This document shows, piece by piece, positions 42,723 to 50,909 of a stretch of DNA of 64,000 nt; within the stretch, counting starts at the first letter, position 1; each line of letters opens with the position of its first letter. Source of the DNA: UBA7185 sp964606855 (GTDB lineage: Bacteria > Bacillota > Peptococcia > Peptococcales > Peptococcaceae); assembly GCA_964606855.1 (NCBI GenBank), contig CAZSHM010000001.1, positions 88,517 through 152,516 of the forward strand, in the 5' to 3' direction. The notes beneath the pieces are model-generated. The model did not search any database. It was not told where the DNA came from and saw only the letters and a program-made list of their open reading frames with translations. A program made the position numbers and the translations under genes.

Positions 42723-42781
42723 TTTAAAGATATTGATTTCAAGGAAGTTGAAAAATTCTAAACTGAGGAGGAAGAAGAACC

Positions 42782-44854
42782 ATGACATACATGCAACCTT
42801 ACCAGGAACTCTATCCCCATCTGTTCAGTCCCATCCAGGTGGGAAGCAAGCTGTATAAAAACCGGATTATCATGGCGCCGCATGGCCGGACGCATTGTGT
42901 AGCTACGACTGAGCCGAGTGGAATGACAGAACTGACTTTAGATGGCGTCGAATACTACTCGTCTTTCGCGCGCGGCGGGGCGGCGGCGGTCAACCTCTGG
43001 GGCTGTCCGGTGGAGCGGCGCGGCGCCGGGCACGGGCCGATCTTTAATTTCTTCAAGGATTCCACCCTCTCCACCCTGAACATGTTCTCGGATTTCGTCC
43101 ACAGCTACCGCGCGCTGGCCAGCATGGAGCTCTACCACTGCGGGCAGTATGCCCTGCCGGAGATCATGGGCATGAACCCCTACGGGCCGAGTGCCAAGAT
43201 CACGCACAACGGGAACCGCTGCGAGGAGATGACGGAGGCCGACATGGAGCATGTGGCGGACGGGTTCGCGCAGGCGGCGCACATGCTGAAGCGGGCCGGC
43301 TTCGACGCGCTGCTGATCCACGGCGGGCACAGCTGGCTCCTGGCGCAGTTCCTGTCTCCGATCGAGAACCGGCGGACGGATCGGTACGGCGGCTCCCTGG
43401 AAAACCGCGCCCGCTTCCCGATGATGGTGCTGGACCGCATCCGGGACAGGGTCGGGGACAGCATGGTGATCGAGTACCGCATCAGCACGTCGGAGCTCAC
43501 GCCGGGCGGCCTGACGCTGGAGGAATCCATCGAGTTCATCAAGATGATCGAGGACAAGATCGACATCGTCCAGTGCTCGGAGGGGCTGCGGCAGAACGCG
43601 TTCACGCGCGGGATCATGCATCCGTCCCACTTCATGCCGAACGGCTGCAACGCGTACCTGGCGGAGGCCGTCAAGAAGAGCGGCGTCAAATGCCTGGTGA
43701 CGGCCATCGGCGCGATCAACGACCCGATGGTGGCGGAGGAGATTCTGGCCTCCGGGAAAGCGGATTTTGTGGCGATGGCGCGCAGTTTTATCGCGGATCC
43801 GAACTGGGCGGAGAAGGCGCGCGCCGGCCGGGCCGACGACATCGTGCCCTGCGTGAAATGCCTGCGCTGCCTGGACACGGGCGGCGGGCGGAAGTTTGTC
43901 GCCAACAAGGTGCTGGACGACTTCGAGAACTCGACCCGCCGCGCCGAGTGCACCGTGAATCCCACCGCGGGCCGGAGCCATGTGATGTGGCGGTATCCGC
44001 AGGCCGAGCGGAGCAAAAAAGTCGTCGTCGTCGGCGGCGGCCCCGCGGGAATGCAGGCGGCGATCGAGGCGGCGGACCGCGGGCACAGGGTCGCGCTGTT
44101 TGAGAAGACGGACCGGCTGGGCGGGCAGCTCTCCTACTCGGACGAGGTCGCCTTCAAGCAGGATATGAAGCGGTTCAAGGAGTATCTGGTCCGGCAGGTC
44201 GGAAAGCGCGGGATCACCGTGCATCTGAACACCGCCGTGGACGCGGACCGGGTGGCCCTGGAGCAGCCCGACGCGGTGATCGTCGCGATCGGCGCGGAGC
44301 CGGTCCGGCCCCCGATCGCGGGGGCGGAGCGCGGGAATGTGCGGACGGCGGTCGACTGCTACGGCCATGCCGCGGAGCTGGGTGAGCGCGTCGTCATCAT
44401 CGGCGGCGGGTTCATCGGCTGCGAAACCGCGCTGTATCTGCAGCAGGCTGGGAAGAAAGTTTCGATTGTGGAGATGACGGACACCCTGATCCGGGACGGA
44501 ATCCTGACGGAGCGGATGCACACGCTCTACTACCTGGATCACGCGTACGACAGGGCGACGGCCAGCCACAATCAGGCGCGGGAGTTGTCGGAGGAGGAGA
44601 GCGTGCACGTCTACCTGGAGCACGAGGTGGCGGAGATCACGGAGCAGGGCGTCCGGATCGTCGGCAAGGACGGCGGGGAGCAGTTTCTTCCGGCCGACGA
44701 TGTGGTGCTCGCCGCCGGCATGAAGGCCAAGACGGCGGAAGCGGAGCAGTTTCAGGGAGTTGCGTTCGATGTGATCAACGTGGGAGACAGCGCGCAGGCC
44801 GGCACCCTGTACCACGCGATCACGACGGGGTTTGACGCGGCGCTCACGATCTGA
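42782..44854 (+). CDS. OYE-family FMN/4Fe-4S/FAD ene-reductase 3 (module E)
   Basis: 690 aa, same architecture as the module C reductases: FMN barrel, Fe-S loop, FAD/NAD(P)H domains (VVVVGGGPAGMQAAIEAAD; RVVIIGGGFIGCETALYL). Active-site segment IHGGHSW: H180 and H183 kept, Trp185 replaces the proton-donor Tyr. Cluster cysteines C357, C360, C363 and C390, with 26 residues inserted before the last. An extra charged stretch near 590-610 (DRATASHNQARELSEEE) is not in the other two. GAGGAGGAAG precedes the ATG. Cytosolic; likely NAD(P)H-dependent reduction of a conjugated acid or ketone. Confidence 0.9.
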   Translation: MTYMQPYQELYPHLFSPIQVGSKLYKNRIIMAPHGRTHCVATTEPSGMTELTLDGVEYYSSFARGGAAAVNLWGCPVERRGAGHGPIFNFFKDSTLSTLNMFSDFVHSYRALASMELYHCGQYALPEIMGMNPYGPSAKITHNGNRCEEMTEADMEHVADGFAQAAHMLKRAGFDALLIHGGHSWLLAQFLSPIENRRTDRYGGSLENRARFPMMVLDRIRDRVGDSMVIEYRISTSELTPGGLTLEESIEFIKMIEDKIDIVQCSEGLRQNAFTRGIMHPSHFMPNGCNAYLAEAVKKSGVKCLVTAIGAINDPMVAEEILASGKADFVAMARSFIADPNWAEKARAGRADDIVPCVKCLRCLDTGGGRKFVANKVLDDFENSTRRAECTVNPTAGRSHVMWRYPQAERSKKVVVVGGGPAGMQAAIEAADRGHRVALFEKTDRLGGQLSYSDEVAFKQDMKRFKEYLVRQVGKRGITVHLNTAVDADRVALEQPDAVIVAIGAEPVRPPIAGAERGNVRTAVDCYGHAAELGERVVIIGGGFIGCETALYLQQAGKKVSIVEMTDTLIRDGILTERMHTLYYLDHAYDRATASHNQARELSEEESVHVYLEHEVAEITEQGVRIVGKDGGEQFLPADDVVLAAGMKAKTAEAEQFQGVAFDVINVGDSAQAGTLYHAITTGFDAALTI

Positions 44855-44880
44855 GCGGCAGAGTAGGAAAGAGGAGAGAC

Positions 44881-44934
44881 GAGGAGGGTCTGTGCGGCGG
44901 AGGCTTTGTGCCGCCGACAGGCCCTCCTCTTTTG
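44881..44934 (+). terminator. Rho-independent terminator of module E
   Basis: GAGGAGGG (44881-44888) with inner GCGGCGG pairs with CCGCCG and CCCTCCTC (about 44922-44929), followed by TTTT. Confidence 0.85.
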
Positions 44935-44989
44935 CACGCCCGCCGGCCCGCTCCGCGCGCGGACGGATCGCTCCGGAGAAAAAATTTTC

Positions 44990-45019
44990 TTGACAAGCGC
45001 GCGCCCTCCATGGCAAAAT
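44990..45019 (+). promoter_or_regulatory. Promoter of perR-rubrerythrin operon
   Basis: TTGACA (44990-44995), an 18-nt spacer and a weak CAAAAT (45014-45019). An AT-rich stretch just downstream (45019-45045) could hold a Per box but no clear palindrome is visible. Confidence 0.5.
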
Positions 45020-45082
45020 AGGATTAAGTCTCAGTATCAATTTATGACAGACGGCGAGGAGGCCGTCAAGGAGGGGAGGCAC

Positions 45083-45490
45083 TTGCCGGGCCGAAACACC
45101 AAGCAGCGCCGTCTTGTGCTGGACGCGGTCCGCGCGCGGACGGATCACCCCAGCGCCGACGACATCTATCTGGATGTGCGGCGGCAGGACAGCCGCGTCA
45201 GCCGCGGCACGGTCTACCGCAATCTGAACATCCTGGCGGAGGCGGGGGAGATCACCCACGTCAAGGTGCCCGCCGCGGACCGTTACGATCTGCGCCTGGA
45301 CCGCCACTATCACCTGTTCTGCGTCTCCTGCGGCGCCGTGTGCGACGCGCCGATCCCGTACCGGGAGGCGTACGACCGGCGCGTGGAGGCGCAGACGGAG
45401 TTTCAGGTCGCGCGGCACCGGCTTATCTTTGAGGGGCTGTGCGGGAAATGCCGCGCGGCGGCCGGACAGGAACGGGAGAAACGGAGGTAA
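45083..45490 (+). CDS. perR: Fur-family peroxide regulator, PerR-like
   Basis: 135 aa from TTG 45083 (AAGGAGGGGAGG upstream); an in-frame ATG at 45044 would add 13 residues. DNA-binding half: NTKQRRLVLDAVRA, HPSADDIY and SRGTVYRNLNILAEAGEI. The regulatory metal region RYDLRLDRHYHLFC has the HxH pattern of PerR, and structural zinc CVSC and CGKC pairs are present. It lies 3 nt before the rubrerythrin fusion, the usual PerR target. Distinguishing PerR from Fur rests on this context. Confidence 0.88.
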   Translation: MPGRNTKQRRLVLDAVRARTDHPSADDIYLDVRRQDSRVSRGTVYRNLNILAEAGEITHVKVPAADRYDLRLDRHYHLFCVSCGAVCDAPIPYREAYDRRVEAQTEFQVARHRLIFEGLCGKCRAAAGQEREKRR

Positions 45491-45493
45491 AGT

Positions 45494-47524
45494 ATGGCGA
45501 TTTACCAGTGCAGTGTATGCGGATTCCTCTACGATGAATCCAAGGAAGCGCGCCCTTTTGCGAGCCTGGAGTGCTGCCCGCTCTGCCGGCAGCCGGCGAG
45601 CGGATTCTTCCGCGTGGATGCGCCGGAGGCGCCCGCGGCGGAAAAACTCGAGACGGAAGAACCTGAGGGGAAAGGGCAGGAAGCCGCCTATGACGGGGAT
45701 TTGTCCTACGCGCCGGAACTTTTGCGCCGCGACCCGGAGATCCGCGCGATGGCGGAGATCCAGGAGATGGCCGTGTGCGGCCGCAGCGTCAGCGCCGCCA
45801 TGGGCACACAGCTGCCGCTGCCCAAGTGGGAGGACATTCTGCTCCTGGGGGCGCAGCTCGATCCGCCGCCGCGGGAGGCGAGCGACCCGGCGGAGACCCG
45901 GACGGTGATCGGCAGGCACGCCGGGCGGCCGATGGTGCTGGAGAGCCCCGTCTACATCTCCCACATGTCCTTCGGCGCCCTCTCCCGGGAGGCCAAGGTG
46001 GCGCTGGCCAAGGGCGCGGCGCTGGCGAAGACCGCCGTGTGCAGCGGGGAGGGCGGCATCCTGCCGGAGGAGCGGGCGGCCGCCTACAAATATATCTTCG
46101 AGTACATCCCCAACCGCTACAGCGTGACCGACGAGAACCTCCGCGCCGCAGACGCCGTCGAGATCAAGATCGGCCAGGGGACCAAGCCCGGCATGGGCGG
46201 GCATCTGCCCGGCGAGAAGGTGACGCCGGAGATCGCGGCGATCCGCGGCAGGCGGCCGGGGGAGGATGTGCAGAGCCCGAGCAAATTTGCGGAGCTTTGC
46301 TCCAAGGAGGATCTGCGGCGCATGGTGGAAGAACTGCGGGAGCGCTCCGGCGGCCGCCCCATCGGCATCAAGATCGCCGCGGGGCACATCGAGCGCGATC
46401 TGGCCTGCTGCGTCTACGCGCGGCCGGACTTCGTCACCGTCGACGGGCGCGGGGGCAGCACCGGCTCCAGCCCCTATTTTCTGCGGGAGGCGGCCTCGGT
46501 GCCCACGCTGTACGCGCTGCACCGCGCGCGGAGGTATCTGGACGCCGCGGGCGCGGACATCGCGCTGGTGATCACCGGCGGGCTGCGCGTCTCCGCGGAT
46601 TTCGCCAAGGCGCTGGCCATGGGCGCGGACGCGGTCGCCGTGGCGACCGGCGCGCTGCTCGCGCTGGGCTGCCAGCAGTACCGCGTCTGCGGCAGCGGCA
46701 GGTGCCCGACGGGCATCGCCACACAGGATCCCGCGCTGCGGGCGCGGCTGGATGTGGAGGCGGGCGCGCGGCGCGTCGCGAACTATCTGAACGTCTCGCG
46801 CGCGGAGTTGGAGACGTTTGCGCGGGTGACGGGGCACAGATCCGTGCACGATCTCTCGCGGGCGGACCTCGTCACCACCAGCGAGGAGATCGCACGGTAC
46901 ACGGGCATCGCGCACGCCGCGGCGGCGCAGGGGGATGCCGATCCGAACTACAGCGACAAGGACAAGGAGGAGACGGGTATGGCAAAGGAGACAAAGTACG
47001 CCGGCACACAGACCGAGAAGAACCTGGAGGCCGCGTTCGCGGGGGAATCCCAGGCGCGGAACAAGTACACTTATTTTGCCTCGGTGGCGAAAAAGGAAGG
47101 CTATGAGCAGATGGCGGCGCTGTTCTTAAAGACGGCGGAAAACGAGAAGGAGCACGCCAAACTGTGGTGCAAGGAACTGCAGGGAATCGGGGACACGCGG
47201 GAGAACCTGCTGGCTGCCGCCGAGGGCGAGCGGTTCGAGTGGACGGATATGTATGAAAGGTTCGCCAGGACGGCGGAGGAGGAGGGCTTTGCGGAACTGG
47301 CGCAGAAGTTCCGCATGGTCGCGGCCATCGAAAAGCACCACGAGGAGCGCTACCGCGCCCTTCTGCACAACATCGAGACGGCGCAGGTCTTCGCCAAGAG
47401 CGAGGTCAAGGTGTGGGAGTGCCGCAACTGCGGGCATATCCTGGTGGGGACGGCCGCGCCGGAGGTGTGTCCGGTGTGCGCGCATCCGCAGAGCTATTTT
47501 GAGGTCAGCGCCGAGAATTACTGA
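45494..47524 (+). CDS. Rubredoxin / glutamate-synthase-like FMN / rubrerythrin fusion protein
   Basis: 676 aa in one open frame. Residues 1-45 are rubredoxin-like (YQCSVCGFLYDE, ECCPLCRQPASGFF). About 75-490 is the FMN TIM barrel of the glutamate-synthase type (SPVYISHMSFGALSREAKVA, EIKIGQGTKPGMGGHLPG, DGRGGSTGSSP, YRVCGSGRCPTGIATQDP with a possible Fe-S Cys pair). From 496 on is a complete rubrerythrin: di-iron ExxH motifs (ENEKEHAKLW, AIEKHHEERY) and a C-terminal rubredoxin (WECRNCGHIL..CPVCAHP). It probably reduces peroxide with electrons passed through flavin and rubredoxin centres. GGAGG precedes the ATG; co-transcribed with perR. Confidence 0.88.
   Translation: MAIYQCSVCGFLYDESKEARPFASLECCPLCRQPASGFFRVDAPEAPAAEKLETEEPEGKGQEAAYDGDLSYAPELLRRDPEIRAMAEIQEMAVCGRSVSAAMGTQLPLPKWEDILLLGAQLDPPPREASDPAETRTVIGRHAGRPMVLESPVYISHMSFGALSREAKVALAKGAALAKTAVCSGEGGILPEERAAAYKYIFEYIPNRYSVTDENLRAADAVEIKIGQGTKPGMGGHLPGEKVTPEIAAIRGRRPGEDVQSPSKFAELCSKEDLRRMVEELRERSGGRPIGIKIAAGHIERDLACCVYARPDFVTVDGRGGSTGSSPYFLREAASVPTLYALHRARRYLDAAGADIALVITGGLRVSADFAKALAMGADAVAVATGALLALGCQQYRVCGSGRCPTGIATQDPALRARLDVEAGARRVANYLNVSRAELETFARVTGHRSVHDLSRADLVTTSEEIARYTGIAHAAAAQGDADPNYSDKDKEETGMAKETKYAGTQTEKNLEAAFAGESQARNKYTYFASVAKKEGYEQMAALFLKTAENEKEHAKLWCKELQGIGDTRENLLAAAEGERFEWTDMYERFARTAEEEGFAELAQKFRMVAAIEKHHEERYRALLHNIETAQVFAKSEVKVWECRNCGHILVGTAAPEVCPVCAHPQSYFEVSAENY
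46979..47524 (+). CDS. rbr: Possible separate rubrerythrin from an internal start
   Basis: The ATG at 46979 is in frame with the fusion and has AAGGAGG at 46964-46970, 8 nt upstream, an ideal ribosome binding site. It begins MAKETKYAGTQTEKNLEAAF, exactly where stand-alone rubrerythrins begin, and would give 181 aa, the normal rubrerythrin length. Both the fusion and free rubrerythrin may therefore be made from one mRNA. Confidence 0.55.
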   Translation: MAKETKYAGTQTEKNLEAAFAGESQARNKYTYFASVAKKEGYEQMAALFLKTAENEKEHAKLWCKELQGIGDTRENLLAAAEGERFEWTDMYERFARTAEEEGFAELAQKFRMVAAIEKHHEERYRALLHNIETAQVFAKSEVKVWECRNCGHILVGTAAPEVCPVCAHPQSYFEVSAENY

Positions 47525-47605
47525 GCGGGAAGGTTCGGGTCCGCCTCTGCGCGCCGGAAGAAAATCCGACACACCGCGCGTCGCCCTCGGCAGAGCGGCA
47601 AATGT

Positions 47606-47652
47606 GAAAGGCGGCCTCGCCCGGAAAGCCATCCGGTGCGGGGCCGCCTTTC
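47606..47652. terminator. Terminator between the rubrerythrin fusion and ychF
   Basis: GAAAGGCGGCC (47606-47616) pairs with GGCCGCCTTTC (47642-47652), with an inner CCGG stem. Works for either converging gene; the T-run is short. Confidence 0.65.
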
Positions 47653-47693
47653 GCGCGGCGCGCCGAGGCGCCGCGCGGAGTCAAACGTGTGTG

Positions 47694-48785
47694 TCAGACA
47701 TTGAAGCGGAAGAGCATGATGTCGCCGTCCTGCACGACATAGTCCTTGCCCTCGATGCGGACCAGGCCCTTCTCCTTGGCTGCGGCGTAGGTGCCGCAGG
47801 CGCGCAGATCCTCGTAGGAGACCACTTCGGCGCGGATGAAGCCCCGCTCGAAGTCCGAGTGGATCTTGCCCGCCGCGCCCGGCGCCTTGGTGCCGGCGGT
47901 GATGGTCCAGGCGCGCACTTCCTTGGGGCCGGCGGTGAGGAAGCTGATGAGCCCGAGCAGCCGGTAGCTGGCGGCGATCAGGCGGTCGAGGCCGGACTGC
48001 TGCATGCCCAGGTCGGAGAGAAAGAGCAGCTTTTCCTCGTCGTCCAGCTCGGCGATTTCCTGCTCAATCTGCGCACAGACGACGAAGGTCTCGGAGCCTT
48101 CGGCCTCGGCGAAGTGCTGCACGCGGCGCACATGCTCGCTGCCGTTGCGAAGTTCGTCCTCCTTGACGTTGGCGGCATAGAGGACGGGCTTATAGGTGAG
48201 CAGGTTCATCTCGCGGAGCATCGCCGCCTCCTCCTCGCTCTCCGGCTCGAAGCTGCGCGCGACTTCCCCGCGCTCCAGATGCGCCTTGAGCCGCTCCAGG
48301 AGGTTTGCCTCGGCGATGAGGGCCTTGTCGCCGCTCTTCTGGCCCTTCTGCGCCTTGACGAGGCGCCGCTCCAGCACCTCCAGATCGGAGAAGATCAGTT
48401 CCAGGTTGATGGTCTCGATGTCGCGGATGGGGTCGACGGAGCCGTCGACATGGATGACGTTGCTGTCCTCAAAGCAGCGCACCACATGGACGATGGCGTC
48501 CACTTCGCGGATGTAGGAGAGGAACTGGTTGCCCAGCCCCTCGCCCTTGCTGGCGCCGCGCACCAGCCCGGCGATGTCCACAAACTCGACGACGGCGGGG
48601 ATGATTTTTTCGGTATGGTAGAGATCCGCCAGCCAGGGCAGCCGCGCGTCCGGCACGGGCACCACCCCGACGTTGGGGTCGATGGTGCAGAAAGGATAGT
48701 TGGCCGCTTCGGCGCCCGCTCTGGTGAGCGCGTTGAACAGCGTGCTCTTGCCCACGTTCGGCAGCCCGACGATTCCCAGTTTCAT
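47694..48785 (-). CDS. ychF: Redox-regulated ATPase/GTPase YchF (Obg family)
   Basis: 363 aa. G-domain with P-loop GIVGLPNVGKSTLFNALT, DPNVGVVPVPDARL and the G3 DIAGLVRGASKGEGLGNQFL; a coiled-coil region; and a C-terminal TGS domain (ending DYVVQDGDIMLFRFNV). A ribosome-associated ATPase conserved in almost all bacteria, linked to translation and oxidative-stress response. Single gene with its own promoter. Confidence 0.96.
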   Translation of the reverse strand: MKLGIVGLPNVGKSTLFNALTRAGAEAANYPFCTIDPNVGVVPVPDARLPWLADLYHTEKIIPAVVEFVDIAGLVRGASKGEGLGNQFLSYIREVDAIVHVVRCFEDSNVIHVDGSVDPIRDIETINLELIFSDLEVLERRLVKAQKGQKSGDKALIAEANLLERLKAHLERGEVARSFEPESEEEAAMLREMNLLTYKPVLYAANVKEDELRNGSEHVRRVQHFAEAEGSETFVVCAQIEQEIAELDDEEKLLFLSDLGMQQSGLDRLIAASYRLLGLISFLTAGPKEVRAWTITAGTKAPGAAGKIHSDFERGFIRAEVVSYEDLRACGTYAAAKEKGLVRIEGKDYVVQDGDIMLFRFNV

Positions 48786-49153
48786 AGATGCTCACGTCTC
48801 CTTTGCAGTCCGTATTGGAATCCCGCTCTTTCCGGCGCTGCCCGGGATACCGCGGCGTCCGCCGCGCCGGCGCGGATCCCCGGCGGATCCGGATTCCGCA
48901 AATCATTATAACAGACAAAAAAATAAAGCACAAGAATTTTTGCGAATTTGCCCGCCGCGCCGTCCGCTCCGGGGGCGAAAAAAGCGTGCGGCGCCGGGCC
49001 GGCAGGCGCGCCTTTGCTGGATCCGGCGCGCGGCAGAATCCGCGGGATTTTGCGCAAAAAGCTGTCCCTTTTTTCCGGAACGTGGTATAATAGGAGACAG
49101 CGGGGCGTTCGCCCGGCGGGACAATACTACTGAAGCGGTAAGGAGGAATTTTT
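48786..49153. promoter_or_regulatory. Divergent promoter region ychF / ferritin
   Basis: Leftward: TGTTATAAT, an extended -10 (TATAAT 48910-48905 on the minus strand), about 120 nt before ychF. Rightward: TGGTATAAT, an extended -10 (TATAAT 49086-49091), about 60 nt before the ferritin gene. Neither has a strong -35. The middle is GC-rich with no gene visible. No clear Per or Fur box found by eye. Confidence 0.6.
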
Positions 49154-49666
49154 ATGCTGCAGGAAAATGTCGTTGCACTGCTCAACGATCAGCTGAACAA
49201 AGAATTTTATTCTGCGTACCTCTATCTGGAGTTCTCCAACTTCTTTGAGAGCAAAGGGCTGGACGGGTTTGCCAACTGGTACATGGTCCAGGCGAAGGAG
49301 GAACGCGACCACGCGCTGCTGTTCTACCAGTATCTGCACAACAACAACGGAACGGTCACGCTGGAAGCCATCGACAAGCCGGACTTCCACGCGGAGGAGC
49401 TCCTGGACGCGCTGCACGCGCATCTGAACCATGAGGTCTATGTGACGGGGCTCATCAACAATCTCTACGCCGCGGCGCGGGACGCGCACGACTTCCGCAC
49501 CACGCAGTTCCTGCACTGGTTCATCAAGGAACAGGGAGAGGAAGAGAAGAACGCGCAGGAGCTCATCACCAAGATGGAACTCTTTGGCACGGAGCCAAAA
49601 GGCCTGTACATGCTGGACAACGAGCTGAAGGGCCGCGCCTACAGCGCGCCGTCCCTGGTGCTGTGA
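49154..49666 (+). CDS. ftn: Bacterial ferritin (FtnA-type)
   Basis: 170 aa non-haem ferritin forming an iron-storage shell. The N-terminal helix NDQLNKEFYSAYLYLEFSNF and the AKEERDHALLFYQYL segment hold ferroxidase Glu/His ligands; a second EEKNAQELI helix follows. AAGGAGG precedes the ATG. Its position near perR-rubrerythrin fits a local iron/peroxide group but with its own promoter. Confidence 0.94.
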   Translation: MLQENVVALLNDQLNKEFYSAYLYLEFSNFFESKGLDGFANWYMVQAKEERDHALLFYQYLHNNNGTVTLEAIDKPDFHAEELLDALHAHLNHEVYVTGLINNLYAAARDAHDFRTTQFLHWFIKEQGEEEKNAQELITKMELFGTEPKGLYMLDNELKGRAYSAPSLVL

Positions 49667-49833
49667 CCGCTGCCGGGCGCGGAGCGGATCGCGCCGGCCG
49701 TGCTCGGAGGATATCCGCGCTGCGGAAAAATCCCGTCCGCGGACGGATCCTTCCGGAAAATCGATCCGGGAGGAGGCCGTTTGCGGGCGGGATTTTTGTG
49801 CCCGTGTGCGCCGAGCGCGGGCGCGGGCATCGA

Positions 49834-50589
49834 CTAGAACAGCTGCAGCGCCTGCCAGCCGGTGAGCACGCCGGAGAGGAGCAGCACAAGGTACACAAAG
49901 CGCAGGAAGTTCGGGCCGTTGATGTGCCGGAAGATCTTTTCGCTGACCAGGTAGGCCAGAAAGACGGCGGGAATCAGCAGGACGGCGAAATGCAGGGTCT
50001 GGCCCTGGTAGGCGCCGCTCACCAGATACTGCGCGGCGATGAAGCTCGCGGAGGTGACGCCGATGGCGAACTGCGTGGCGCGGATCTCGTTTTTGTCGCG
50101 CAGCTTGAGCAGGATGTAGAGGTTAAAGACGGGGCCGCCGCAGGCGAAGGCGGCCTGCAGGATGCCGCCCAGAAAGGGAATCGCCAGGAGCAGCGGATTG
50201 TTGCGGATTCTGCTCGGGCGCGCCGCCGCACCGAGGCGCAGATCGCGCAGCCCTTTGGCGGCGACAAACAGCATCAGGCAGGCCAGGAGCAGTTTCATCC
50301 AGCCCTCGTGCAGCACGCCGGCCAGATGCACGCCGAGGATGCCGCCGCCGACCGCAAACGGGAGCATGCAGAGAAATACAGGGAGATTCACGCTGCGGTA
50401 CTGCGTCAGCAGGCGCGGGATCCCGTTGCAGAGCACCGCGAGCACCAGCACCGGAACGACCAGTTTGAGGTCGAGAAACAGGGACAGGAACGGAAGCGCC
50501 AGGATATTGCTCCCGAAGCCTGCCAGACCGGAGACGATGCAGGCCAGGAACAGGATGAGAAGAAACAGAAGATCGTCGGTGGAAAACAT
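49834..50589 (-). CDS. TauE/SafE-family permease
   Basis: 251 aa, about 7-8 membrane helices. N-terminal ACIVSGLAGFGSNILALPFL and a second-half repeat with FLGGILQAAFACGGPVFNLY are typical of the TauE/SafE sulfite/sulfonate exporter family; actual substrates vary. The ATG at 50589 has GGGAGGC upstream. Monocistronic, divergent from rsmD. Confidence 0.85.
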   Translation of the reverse strand: MFSTDDLLFLLILFLACIVSGLAGFGSNILALPFLSLFLDLKLVVPVLVLAVLCNGIPRLLTQYRSVNLPVFLCMLPFAVGGGILGVHLAGVLHEGWMKLLLACLMLFVAAKGLRDLRLGAAARPSRIRNNPLLLAIPFLGGILQAAFACGGPVFNLYILLKLRDKNEIRATQFAIGVTSASFIAAQYLVSGAYQGQTLHFAVLLIPAVFLAYLVSEKIFRHINGPNFLRFVYLVLLLSGVLTGWQALQLF

Positions 50590-50704
50590 GGGCACGCCTC
50601 CCGTCGCGCTGGATGGATCCCTATCCGCGGAGAATGTCCGGGAGACAGGATCTCGCGCCGTCTGATTTTGCAGGCAGGCCGCCGCGCGGGCGGCTGTACG
50701 CTCT

Positions 50705-50733
50705 ATTGTACGCCACGGCGGGGTGTTTGTAAA
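50705..50733 (-). promoter_or_regulatory. Promoter of the TauE/SafE gene
   Basis: Minus strand: TTTACA (50733-50728), a 17-nt spacer and TACAAT (50710-50705). Confidence 0.7.
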
Positions 50734-50803
50734 GATGCGCCGGGACATTCCTCCTGCGGGCCGGGCGCGCGGGGAGGAAGGGCTGCGCGCGAAATTGCGG
50801 TTT

Positions 50804-50832
50804 TTGCATCCGGTGCGGGTTTGTGGTATACT
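50804..50832 (+). promoter_or_regulatory. Promoter of rsmD
   Basis: TTGCAT (50804-50809), a 17-nt spacer and TATACT (50827-50832) with extended TG. It rules out the in-frame ATG at 50823 as the translation start. Confidence 0.7.
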
Positions 50833-50909
50833 GGAGGACAAGAAAGCCGGCCGCGGGGGATCGCGGCGGGAATACGGGACTTGCGGCGGCAGAGGGGAGC
50901 GGACGGATC

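Noticed and set aside
42938..46915. Minus-strand open frame of about 1300 codons across reductase 3, perR and the rubrerythrin fusion
   Set aside because: It spans several intact plus-strand genes and a terminator, has low-complexity Arg/Ala/His composition and no ribosome binding site or known domain.
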